Assembly (NCBI RefSeq): GCF_902712855.1
Contig: NZ_LR743508.1
Span: forward strand, 434,001-498,000
Length of the DNA: 64,000 nucleotides
Direction: 5' to 3'
DNA from: Variovorax paradoxus
GTDB lineage: Bacteria > Pseudomonadota > Gammaproteobacteria > Burkholderiales > Burkholderiaceae_C
Under the pieces are notes generated by a model. It had not been told where the DNA came from. It saw nothing but the letters and a program-made list of their open reading frames with translations, and did no database searches. The position numbers were made by a program, and so were the translations under genes. Of the stretch, positions 42,806 to 49,745 are shown piece by piece. The stretch's first letter is position 1, and every line of letters starts with the position of its first letter.

Positions 42806-43330
42806 TCAGACGAACCTGATCGACGAGCGCATGCCCACGCGCGACATCTTGGTGTACGGGCAGATGCGTTCCGCATCCGCCACCAGCGCCGCGGCCTCGC
42901 AGGCGTTCATGTGCGGCAGGCTCACCTCGAGTTCCGCGGTGATGAGGAACAGCCCGTCTGCCGGATCGCGCCCGAACGAGACGGTGGCGGCGATGTCGAC
43001 GTGCGGCGGCAGGCGCATGCGCCGCGACGCGGCGGCGATCGTCATCGCGCCGTGGAAGCACGCGGCGAAGCCGGCGGCAAACAGCTGCTGCGAATTCGTT
43101 CCGCCGCCATCGCCACCGAGCTCGGGCGGCTGCCGCAGCACCAGGTCGAGGTTGCCGTCGTCGGAAACCGCGCGCCCCGAGGCTCGCGCATGCCGCGCCT
43201 CGCCGCCGGACACGGCGACAGTGGTGGTGTAGAGCGGAAGCACCTCGGCGCCGGTGTAGGGCGCGAGAAGCGCGGTGGTGCTGCCGGTGCCGGCATGGCC
43301 GGTGTCTGCATCGCAGGCGAGTGCGATCAT
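42806..43330 (-). CDS. Ohr/OsmC-type protein with altered active-site Glu position
   Basis: 174 aa, a close relative of the protein at 33916. Redox cysteines Cys91 (AAGFAACFHGAMTI) and Cys157 (RICPYTKMSRVG) are present. Where the paralogue has NPEQLF, this one has NSQQLF, so the Glu that helps position the active-site Arg in Ohr enzymes appears to be Gln. It may reduce a different hydroperoxide or serve as a sensor-like thiol protein. The start overlaps the AhpD-like stop as ATGA (43327-43330). It is the last gene of the operon running from 47295. Confidence 0.84.
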   Translation of the reverse strand: MIALACDADTGHAGTGSTTALLAPYTGAEVLPLYTTTVAVSGGEARHARASGRAVSDDGNLDLVLRQPPELGGDGGGTNSQQLFAAGFAACFHGAMTIAAASRRMRLPPHVDIAATVSFGRDPADGLFLITAELEVSLPHMNACEAAALVADAERICPYTKMSRVGMRSSIRFV

Positions 43331-43812
43331 GTCGGTGCCCTTTCGTTGGTGGTGCCGGTGTCTGCGGCCTGCCCGCGCAACCCGGCGACAGCCTGCTGGC
43401 TGCGTGCGTTCTCCAGCGCGATCGACAGGCTGAGCGCCACGAGCTCGTCGTGCTCGAGCACGGCGACGACCTCCTGGTACTGCGCATGCGCGGCGCGCGC
43501 CTCGCCGGTCGCCAGCAGCGCCTCCGCCCAGGCAAGCGCGGCCCGCTCGCGCGGCGTGAGTCCGGTGCCAGCATCGCGCCAGTCCGACACGAGCGCCAGC
43601 TTCTCGATGGCGATGCCCGCACCGAGCAGCGACAGGAAGTGCGCGTCCATGCGCGCGTCGCAGCCGTTGATCTGCGAGACCCGCAGGTGCGCAAGGCCGC
43701 ACAGGGACTGCGAGAGCGCGGACTGCGCGACGCACCTGTCGACGATCTGCGCAATGCGTTCGTGCGACGCGGTCATCTTCTCGATGTCCATCGATGCCGC
43801 CCCGGCGTTCAC
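43327..43812 (-). CDS. AhpD-like protein lacking the second CxxC cysteine
   Basis: 161 aa from GTG 43812, which overlaps the upstream stop as GTGA (an internal ATG at 43791 is possible). The family core is AHLRVSQINGCDARMDAHFL: Cys51 is present but the second Cys of CxxC is Arg54, with His nearby. The C-terminal half (GLTPRERAALAWAEALLATG) is typical. Without the resolving or peroxidatic partner, AhpD-type disulfide chemistry is not possible; a single-Cys mechanism or a structural role is more likely. It is sandwiched between two OsmC-family genes with overlapping codons. Confidence 0.85.
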   Translation of the reverse strand: MNAGAASMDIEKMTASHERIAQIVDRCVAQSALSQSLCGLAHLRVSQINGCDARMDAHFLSLLGAGIAIEKLALVSDWRDAGTGLTPRERAALAWAEALLATGEARAAHAQYQEVVAVLEHDELVALSLSIALENARSQQAVAGLRGQAADTGTTNERAPT

Positions 43813-45002
43813 TGCGGCGGTTCCGGCATGACGTCATCGAAGGCCGCGCCCTGTGCCAGCGTGCGGTGCACAGGGCATCTCTGCGCGATGTCGATCAGCT
43901 GCGCGCGTTGCCCCGCGTCGATCGCACCCTCGATGGCCACCTGCCGGCTGAACACGTCCGGCGGCGAGCGGTCCTTGTCGCGGCGGTGGTTCACCGCGGT
44001 GCGGATGCGCTCCACCGGCCAGCCCTTGCCGTCTGCGTAGTGGCGCAGCGTCATGGTGGTGCAGGCCGCGAGTGCGGAAGCCAGCAGGTCATAGGGTGTC
44101 GGACCGGAGCCGAGCCCGCCGGCGGTCTCGGGTTCGTCGGCCAGCCAGCGCGATCCGCCGGAGCGCAGTGCCAGCTGGAACTTGCCGAGGCCGGTTTCCT
44201 CGGCCACGGCATCGCCCACGCTGGCTTGCGGCGCGGAGGGTTCGGGCAGGTAGCGCAGCGCCCAGGTCGCGATCAGGTTCGCCGCATGCTCGGCATCCTC
44301 GCGCTTCGACAGCAGGTGGTCCGCATCGTCGAGCGAGACATAGCTCTTCGGGTGCCGCGCCGCCAGAAAGATGTGGGTGGCGTTCTCGATGTCCACCGTC
44401 TGGTCGCGCGGAGCGTGCAGCAACAGCAACGGGCGGCGCAGCGCGGCGATGCGCGCGCCCTGGTCGTGGCCGCGCAGGTCGTCGACGAAGGCCTTGCCCA
44501 CCGACAACGGCCGGCCGGCCACCTGCACCAGCGCCTGCTGCTGCATCTGCAGCCGTGCCAGGCCCTCGGGGTCGAGCAGGTGCAGCACGTGCGCCACGTC
44601 GAATGGCGCGGCGATGGTGGCGACGGCACGCGCGCTCGCGATGCTGCCCGCGGCTGCGAGGATGGCCGCGCCGCCCAGGCTGTGGCCGACCAGCAGCGCG
44701 GGCGCCATGCCCGCGGCCTGCATCGCGGCGGCGGCGCAGACCAGGTCCTGCACGTTGAGGCTGAAGCTCGAGTCGGCGAAGCTGCCCTCGCTGTCGCCAA
44801 GGCCGGTGAAATCGAAGCGCAGCACGCCGATGCCCACGCTGGCCAGCGTGCGCGCCACGCGCACCGCCGCAAGGTTCTTGCGGCCGCAGGTGAAGCAATG
44901 GGCAAAGAGCGCCCAGCCGCGCTGGATGCCCTCGGGCATCTCCAGCGTGCCGGACAGGCGCTGGCCTTCGCGATTCTGAAAGTCGAACGGACGTGTCGGC
45001 AT
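43809..45002 (-). CDS. Alpha/beta hydrolase-OsmC fusion protein
   Basis: 397 aa. Residues about 1-250 are an alpha/beta hydrolase with ALFAHCFTCGRKNLAAVRVA, FDFTGLGDSEG, nucleophile Ser108 in LLVGHSLGGAAIL, acid Asp in APRDQTVDIENA and His in DDADHLLS. Residues about 265-397 are an OsmC domain with both redox cysteines (LASALAACTTMTLRHYADGK and DIAQRCPVHRTLAQGA). This fusion is a known architecture and may couple ester or thioester hydrolysis to thiol peroxidase chemistry. It is flanked by a separate OsmC gene (10 nt upstream) and an AhpD-like gene (overlap). Confidence 0.9.
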   Translation of the reverse strand: MPTRPFDFQNREGQRLSGTLEMPEGIQRGWALFAHCFTCGRKNLAAVRVARTLASVGIGVLRFDFTGLGDSEGSFADSSFSLNVQDLVCAAAAMQAAGMAPALLVGHSLGGAAILAAAGSIASARAVATIAAPFDVAHVLHLLDPEGLARLQMQQQALVQVAGRPLSVGKAFVDDLRGHDQGARIAALRRPLLLLHAPRDQTVDIENATHIFLAARHPKSYVSLDDADHLLSKREDAEHAANLIATWALRYLPEPSAPQASVGDAVAEETGLGKFQLALRSGGSRWLADEPETAGGLGSGPTPYDLLASALAACTTMTLRHYADGKGWPVERIRTAVNHRRDKDRSPPDVFSRQVAIEGAIDAGQRAQLIDIAQRCPVHRTLAQGAAFDDVMPEPPQ

Positions 45003-45012
45003 GGCGTTTCCT

Positions 45013-45399
45013 TCAGGCCAGGGTAGTGCGGATCTGCAGGCCGGACTTCAGCGTGAGCGTGACCGGCGTTCGCTCGGCCACCTCGGCCAGCCTGGCCTTC
45101 TGCGCGTCGTCGAGCCCTTCGATGTGAAGCAGCCGCTCGACCACCATCTCGTTGTTCTCGCGCGCCAGGCGCAACTGCACCTGCACCGACGCGAGCGGCC
45201 ATGCCTTGAGGTCGGCGTACATGCGCAGCGTGATCGCGGTGCAGGCGCCGAGGCCGGCAACCACCAGGTCGTACGGGGCGGGTCCGCCGTCCGCGCCGCC
45301 GAGCGAGACCGGCTCGTCCGCGACGAGCCGGTGCCCGGCCCCCGTCTCGATCTGCGTGCGGTAGAGGTCGCGGCCGATGCTGGCGGTGGCATGGGTCAT
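45013..45399 (-). CDS. OsmC-family protein with second redox Cys replaced
   Basis: 128 aa OsmC fold: GGPAPYDLVVAGLGACTAIT with Cys53, but at the usual CPV position the sequence is AERTPVTLTLKSGL, with Thr111 in place of Cys. The neighbouring fusion protein keeps both residues. The protein may be a one-Cys variant or have lost peroxidase function. The start at 45399 has GGGAA 7-8 nt upstream. It lies between WrbA (24 nt) and the fusion gene (10 nt) in the same operon. Confidence 0.85.
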   Translation of the reverse strand: MTHATASIGRDLYRTQIETGAGHRLVADEPVSLGGADGGPAPYDLVVAGLGACTAITLRMYADLKAWPLASVQVQLRLARENNEMVVERLLHIEGLDDAQKARLAEVAERTPVTLTLKSGLQIRTTLA

Positions 45400-45423
45400 G
45401 GAAGTTCCCGTTCGCGCGCAGTG

Positions 45424-46026
45424 TCAATCGGCCAGGCGCGCGGCGAGCCGCGCCACGCGTTCGCCCTGGAAGCGTGCGATCGAGAGTTCGTTGGCCGTCG
45501 GCATGCGCTGGCCGTCGGAACCGGCGAGCGTGCCCGCGCCGTAGGGCGAGCCGCCGGTGATCTCGTTCATGTTCGTCAGGCCGGCGCACGAGTAGGGCAC
45601 GCCCGCGATGACCATGCCGTGGTGCAGCAGCGTCGTGTGGAACGACGTGATCGTGGTCTCGTGGCCGCCGTGTTGCGTGGCGGTCGAAGTGAACACGCTG
45701 CCGATCTTGTCGACCAGCGCGCCCGCGGCCCACAGCCCGCCGGTCTGGTCGAGGAAGGTGCGCATCTGCCCGGCCATGTTGCCGAAGCGCGTGGGCGTGC
45801 CGAACAGGATTGCGTCGTAGCCCGGCAGTTCCGCCACGGTGGCGATCTGGGCGGCCTGCTCGGCCTTGCCGCCCGCCTGGCGCAGCGCGTCGGCGGACAT
45901 GGTCTCGGGCACGCGCTTGAGCGTGACCTCGCTGCCCGGAACGCTGCGCGCGCCTTCGGCGACCGCCTGCGCCATCTGCTCGAGATGGCCGTACATGCTG
46001 TAGTAGAGAACGAGGATCTTGCTCAT
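45424..46026 (-). CDS. wrbA: NAD(P)H:quinone oxidoreductase, WrbA type
   Basis: 200 aa. LVLYYSMYGHLEQMAQAVAE is the WrbA FMN loop. GYDAILFGTPTRFGNMAGQM and FLDQTGGLWAAGALVDKIGS follow, then GSVFTSTATQHGGHETTITS and MNEITGGSPYGAGTLAGSDG. All are hallmark WrbA segments at full length. It is a tetrameric FMN enzyme reducing quinones by two electrons and so protecting against redox cycling. It lies in an operon with OsmC and AhpD-like proteins, which fits electrophile and peroxide defence. Confidence 0.94.
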   Translation of the reverse strand: MSKILVLYYSMYGHLEQMAQAVAEGARSVPGSEVTLKRVPETMSADALRQAGGKAEQAAQIATVAELPGYDAILFGTPTRFGNMAGQMRTFLDQTGGLWAAGALVDKIGSVFTSTATQHGGHETTITSFHTTLLHHGMVIAGVPYSCAGLTNMNEITGGSPYGAGTLAGSDGQRMPTANELSIARFQGERVARLAARLAD

Positions 46027-46076
46027 GGATTGCTTTCGGGTGGGTGGTCGGTTGAGGATCGGAAAAGTCGCAGCGC

Positions 46077-46445
46077 TCAGTCCTGGAACGAGGTGACGTC
46101 GCGCCAGTGCAGCGTGGACAGCACCACGCCATCGCCGTCGATCTCGAACTCTTCGGGCAGCGGGCCATCGATGCATTCGAGCTGCACGGCGCCTGCAAGC
46201 TGGCGGCGCAGTTCCTGCGCCCACCCCGGGCCCTGCGCCATCCAGAGCAGGTCGGTTTCGTCGCCGTCGATCGAGGGCGCGAGCATCACGACCACGCGCA
46301 GGCCGGTGCCGTCGTCTTCTCCCGCGGGCTGGATGGCCCACAGGCGCAGGATGGCGGGGGTGGCGTCGTACCACGCCGACAGGACGCTCGATGCAAGCGC
46401 GCCCTGATGGCGCGCGTCGAGGGAGGGAGCGAGGGAGATTTTCAT
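46077..46445 (-). CDS. Uncharacterised 122-residue protein
   Basis: 122 aa, MKISLAPSLDARHQGALASS at the start and LHWRDVTSFQD at the end. It alternates short strands and helices (AILRLWAIQPAGEDD, LRVVVMLAPSIDGDETDLLW) and has many acidic residues. It is soluble, with no signal peptide and no cysteine pair except Cys near PLPEEFEI. I do not recognise a family. It lies between the histidine kinase (58 nt) and WrbA (50 nt) on the same strand, so it belongs to the same transcript. Confidence 0.65.
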   Translation of the reverse strand: MKISLAPSLDARHQGALASSVLSAWYDATPAILRLWAIQPAGEDDGTGLRVVVMLAPSIDGDETDLLWMAQGPGWAQELRRQLAGAVQLECIDGPLPEEFEIDGDGVVLSTLHWRDVTSFQD

Positions 46446-46503
46446 GAGGCTTCGATCGGTTGGGCGCCGGTGGGCAGTGGAGGAAAGGAATCGACCGCGC
46501 CGC

Positions 46504-47295
46504 TCAGGCACGACCGTTGCGATAAAGAGGCAGCCACACGCTGAACTCGGCGCCATGGCCGATGCCGGCCGACGTCGCTTTCACGAAGCCGCCGTGCGCG
46601 ACCGTCAGGCCGTGCACCAGCGCCAGACCGATGCCCAAGCCGCCGTGGAAGCCTTCGGCGGCGGCGCCGGCCTGGCTGAACAGGCCGAAGACATGCGGCA
46701 GGAATTCGGGTGCGATGCCGCAGCCGGAGTCGGCCACCGACAGCCTGGCGAAGCCGTCCTCGGCGCCGATGCGCACCACGATCTCCGCACCTTCGGGCGA
46801 GAACTTCATGGCGTTGTCGAGCAGGTTGCCCACGATCTGTTCGAGCCGCACCGCATCCGCATGGCACGGCAGCGGCCCAGCCGCGCGCACTTCGGTGCGG
46901 ATGCTGCCCCGCGTCCAGCTGCTGCGCAGCGCCGCGACAAGGCCGAGCACCAGTTCGGCGACATCGACCTGTGCGCAATGCAGCGCCAGCTTGCCGGTCC
47001 GCACGCGCGAGAAGTCGAGCAGGTCGTTGATGATCCGCGTCTGGTTCTCGATGGCGCGCTGGATCGACTCGGCAATGCCGCGGATGTGGGCGGTCGACGC
47101 GGGCAGGCGCTGCAGCAGCTTCGCGTTCATCTGGATGACGTTGAGCGGCTGCTTGAGCTCGTGCGACACCACGGCCAGCGCGCGGTCCCGGGTGGCGCAG
47201 CGCAGGCGCACCGCCGCACCCGGATCGCGCCGGGCCGGCGCGGCCGCATCGGACGTTGCCTGCATGCCGCAGGGGCTCCACGCGGTCGTGTTCAC
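46504..47295 (-). CDS. Soluble sensor-less histidine kinase
   Basis: 263 aa from GTG 47295 (an in-frame ATG at 47265 is possible). HisKA H-box ALAVVSHELKQPLNVIQMNA (His45), N-box IVGNLLDNAMKFSPEG, G1 DSGCGIAPEF and G2 GGLGIGLALVHGLT are all intact. Only about 35 residues precede the H-box, with no PAS, GAF or membrane segment, so it must sense through a partner or redox state. It is the first main gene after family 1 site D and has no cognate response regulator beside it; the LuxR pair at 32.5-33.8 kb are possible partners. Confidence 0.85.
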   Translation of the reverse strand: MNTTAWSPCGMQATSDAAAPARRDPGAAVRLRCATRDRALAVVSHELKQPLNVIQMNAKLLQRLPASTAHIRGIAESIQRAIENQTRIINDLLDFSRVRTGKLALHCAQVDVAELVLGLVAALRSSWTRGSIRTEVRAAGPLPCHADAVRLEQIVGNLLDNAMKFSPEGAEIVVRIGAEDGFARLSVADSGCGIAPEFLPHVFGLFSQAGAAAEGFHGGLGIGLALVHGLTVAHGGFVKATSAGIGHGAEFSVWLPLYRNGRA

Positions 47296-47360
47296 AGCGG
47301 CCCCGCGAGGAAACGGGAGTCGAGGGGCCGGCTGGTGCCGGGCATGTGGAAAGGCTTCAT
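47292..47360 (-). CDS. Possible 22-codon leader ORF overlapping the histidine kinase start
   Basis: Starting at ATG 47360, MKPFHMPGTSRPLDSRFLAG then PL and TGA, ending inside the kinase GTG start (GTGA overlap). It lies in the 115-nt leader that follows family 1 site D. Translation of this frame could deliver ribosomes to the GTG start, which has only a weak ribosome site of its own. Coding is not proven; no homologue is known to me. Confidence 0.3.
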   Translation of the reverse strand: MKPFHMPGTSRPLDSRFLAGPL

Positions 47361-47416
47361 GGTGATCCGGGCGGATGGCCGCATCGGGTGTGGCCGGAGG
47401 TGTTGCGAACACATCG

Positions 47417-47489
47417 ATGCTAGGCAGCGCCCCCTTCCGGCGGAAGGCCTGTGCAGCGGCGCACCGTGTTGTCGGCGGCGCACCAATCG
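47417..47489 (-). promoter_or_regulatory. Family 1 promoter, site D (kinase-WrbA-OsmC operon)
   Basis: Minus strand: CGATTGGTGC from 47489, GACAACACG, CTTCCGC (47446-47440) after exactly 43 nt, 15 nt, then CCTAGCAT (47424-47417). It is the most diverged copy in sequence (CG instead of GC at the start, TTCCGC at -35), yet both spacings are exact. The predicted start is near 47410, which rules out a GTG at 47412 as a normal start for the kinase. Confidence 0.76.
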
Positions 47490-47650
47490 GCGCGCCGGCG
47501 GGGCCTTCGGCACCTCGATCGTTCGGGGTTTCTGGATGCTTCGTCCGAGGCCCGGGCGATTGACCGGGGCGGCCTCGTCCCTAACATGGAATCGACCCGA
47601 TGACGAAGTGAAGGCTGACGCGACGCGGGCACGGGCGGGCCGAAAAAACC

Positions 47651-47677
47651 TGTCACAAAACACACGGCTCATCCGTC
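47651..47677 (+). promoter_or_regulatory. ECF41-type promoter upstream of SDR remnant and AraC gene
   Basis: TGTCACA (47651-47657), 16 nt, CGTC (47674-47677). This is the exact consensus and spacing known for ECF41 sigma factors (TGTCACA, 16-18 nt, CGTC). An ECF41 sigma gene lies at 53038 with a similar motif before it. The predicted transcript would start near 47685, about 100 nt before the SDR remnant. Confidence 0.72.
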
Positions 47678-47784
47678 CTTGCTTCGTGAGACGCGAACGC
47701 GTCTCCAGCCGCCATGCACCCGGCCGCCGTCTTGCACGGATCGGCGGACCGCGGCTTTTCCATCTCAATGCACAGGATCGTCAC

Positions 47785-47901
47785 ATGAAGCAGTTCACCG
47801 GCAGGGTGGTTCGCGTCGCCGGCAGCGACAGGGGCCGGCGCGCCGCCGCCGTCGCAGCGGGGGCAATCCGGAACGCAGCACAACGGACAACGCCATCATG
47901 A
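47785..47901 (+). pseudogene. SDR N-terminal remnant (38 codons)
   Basis: MKQFTGRVVRVAGSDRGRRA then AAVAAGAIRNAAQRTTPS and TGA. The first 22 residues follow the start of an SDR (FTGRVVLVTGASRGIGRAAA pattern) but the Gly-rich loop is damaged and the frame stops at once, overlapping the AraC start codon (ATGA). It lies directly downstream of an ECF41-type promoter; oxidoreductases are typical ECF41 targets. It may now act only as a coupled leader for the AraC gene. The resemblance is short, so this is tentative. Confidence 0.42.
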
Positions 47902-48899
47902 AAGAAGAGTCAGACCCGACGCCATCCGCGGACACGAACGGCCATCCGCCCACGCGGGCGCTCTCGGCGAACCCGTTCTTCGGGCTGCTGCACACCGACA
48001 CGCCCGCCCTGTTCTCTCGCGAGACCCGCTGCGACGTGTACGACATGGGCGGCATCACCGCCGTGCGCATGGCGATGCCGGCCTCGTGCGTGACGCAGCT
48101 TCCCCGGGATTCCGGCGAGGCCGGCAGCGACGACGTGCTGCTGGCCGTGCTGGTCGAAGGCACGGCCACGCTCACCGCGGGAGAGCAATCCGCGCCGCTG
48201 GGCGACGGCGACTGGGTCGTGCGCGACCAGCGCCGCGCCTGCACCTGGAACGTGGCCACCGACGCCGTCTTCTTCGGACTGCAGATCCCGCGCCGCCGGC
48301 TCGGGCGCATGAAGGTTGCGCCGATGCTGGCATCGCGCGGCGCCGGGGCACAGGGCGCCGACCCACAGCCGCGCAACGGCATCGACGGCGTGATGAGCAG
48401 CTTCCTGCGAACCGTGGAAGCGCAGCTCTCGCACATCGCGGGCGAAGCTGCGGCATTGCTTGCCGATGCCGCCATCGGCCTGCTCGCCGCGGTGCTCGAG
48501 GAAGAACGGCGGCGCAACCGCGCGCCACCGGACAGCCTCGCGATGCTGCGGCTGCGCGCGTCGCAGTTCGTGAGCGCCCATGCGGCCGACGCCGAGCTCG
48601 GTGTCGAGGCCGTGGCGCGCGCCATGAACTGCTCGACGCGCTATCTCTACAAGGCCTTCGCCGGAGAGTCGCTCAGTCCCGAGAAGCTGATCTGGAACGC
48701 CCGGCTCGAGCGCAGCTGCCAGGCGCTGCTCGATCCGAAGAACCTGCATCGGCCCGTGGGCACCATCGCCTTCGAGAACGGCTTCAACAGCGACGCGCAT
48801 TTCGCGCGCGCGTTCAAGGCCTCGTACGGCATGCCGCCCGGCCGCTTCCGGCTGATGGCCGCCTCGCTCGCGCAGCCGCCGGAGCCCTCGGGCGACTGA
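47898..48899 (+). CDS. AraC-family transcriptional regulator
   Basis: 333 aa. The N-terminal cupin-like part (about 30-190; DVLLAVLVEGTATLTAGEQS, then PLGDGDWVVRDQRRACTWNV) resembles the AraC-binding-domain-like family of the FeaR/NphR type. The C-terminal helix-turn-helix pair is LGVEAVARAMNCSTRYLYKA and VGTIAFENGFNSDAHFARAF, then GMPPGRFR. The start at 47898 overlaps the SDR-remnant stop. It may be driven by the ECF41-type promoter 220 nt upstream. Targets are unknown; it diverges from the kinase operon. Confidence 0.88.
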   Translation: MKEESDPTPSADTNGHPPTRALSANPFFGLLHTDTPALFSRETRCDVYDMGGITAVRMAMPASCVTQLPRDSGEAGSDDVLLAVLVEGTATLTAGEQSAPLGDGDWVVRDQRRACTWNVATDAVFFGLQIPRRRLGRMKVAPMLASRGAGAQGADPQPRNGIDGVMSSFLRTVEAQLSHIAGEAAALLADAAIGLLAAVLEEERRRNRAPPDSLAMLRLRASQFVSAHAADAELGVEAVARAMNCSTRYLYKAFAGESLSPEKLIWNARLERSCQALLDPKNLHRPVGTIAFENGFNSDAHFARAFKASYGMPPGRFRLMAASLAQPPEPSGD

Positions 48900-48929
48900 A
48901 CCCGGCGCAGGGCAGCAGCCCGAGGCGCG

Positions 48930-49517
48930 TCAGGCGCGCTTCTCGGCGTCGAGGAAGGCCGCGGTGAAGCCGCCGAACTCCTGCGCATCGACACGGCCGT
49001 TGCCGTCGCCGTTGCGGTCCATCAGGTGCAGCAGCGCCTGCGAGGTCTGGCTGCCCGAGGTCGCGCCGTTCGTGGCCGCAAGGCCCTTGAGCAGTTCGTT
49101 GCGCGAGATGTCGCCGCTCCGGTCGGTGTCGAGCCCGGCCTGGATCTGGTTCTTTTCCTGCTGCGTGGCGCCGAGTTGCGCCAGCAGCCGCTCGAAGTCG
49201 TCCTTCGTCACCGACGGGTCGGCAACGGCCGGCGACTGCGATGCATCCAGCGGCGCATCGAGCCGCCGCATCGTCATGGCGATGCCCTTGCCTGCGAAGT
49301 CGGCGAGCACGCGCGCGTCGGCGCTCAGCACGACCTGGGTGGAAGCCGCCGGCCCGGCGGCCGTACCGGCGTCCGCACCGCCCGCGAGCAGGCCCGCCAG
49401 GGACTGGCCGGCCTGCGCGGTGGACGCCGCCTTGCCGCCGTAGGGCGACTGCATGGCGGTCTGGAAGTACTGGAATGAATTGACAGGTCTCATCGGCAGG
49501 TTCGCTCCATGGGTCAT
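48930..49517 (-). CDS. EF-hand calcium-binding protein
   Basis: 195 aa. Two canonical 12-residue EF loops occur near the C-terminus: DTDRSGDISRNE and NGDGNGRVDAQE, each with D/N at 1, 3, 5 and Glu at 12. The preceding region (KDDFERLLAQLGATQQEKNQ) is helical. The N-terminal 80 residues are Ala/Gly-rich. There is no signal peptide, so it is cytosolic or exported by another route. The start is ambiguous (49517 or 49493, MRPVNSFQYF). It converges with the AraC gene. It is related in style to XopN/CREC-like bacterial calmodulin-like proteins, but no specific role is known. Confidence 0.82.
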   Translation of the reverse strand: MTHGANLPMRPVNSFQYFQTAMQSPYGGKAASTAQAGQSLAGLLAGGADAGTAAGPAASTQVVLSADARVLADFAGKGIAMTMRRLDAPLDASQSPAVADPSVTKDDFERLLAQLGATQQEKNQIQAGLDTDRSGDISRNELLKGLAATNGATSGSQTSQALLHLMDRNGDGNGRVDAQEFGGFTAAFLDAEKRA

Positions 49518-49745
49518 GGTGGTCGGCGAAGCAGGAGTGCTTCGCATCGCGCCGGACCTTATCGCGCGCCCTGCGCTTCCGATTCGCCGAACAGAGCGGC
49601 TTCGCCGGATTGACTGTGCGCGAACCTGCCCGCTCTTTCGCCGCTGTGCGGCGCCGTGCAAACCGCGATGCATATTGGATCAAGGCGCAATCCGGCCCGC
49701 GTCTTATGGTCCGTACCCGAGCTTCGGCTCTTCGTCCCGGACCTC

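Larger units (their letters stand above)
47361..47784. other. 424-nt divergent control region between kinase and AraC transcripts
   Basis: This region contains two promoters facing outwards. Family 1 site D (47417-47489) faces the kinase operon on the minus strand. An ECF41-type motif (47651-47677) faces the SDR remnant and AraC gene on the plus strand. The stretch 47490-47650 between them shows no ORF, repeat or hairpin I would defend. Confidence 0.5.

Noticed and set aside
47296..47412. GTG 47412 as the start of the histidine kinase
   Set aside because: It lies at the predicted transcription start of site D with no leader or ribosome site, and the added residues are low-complexity.
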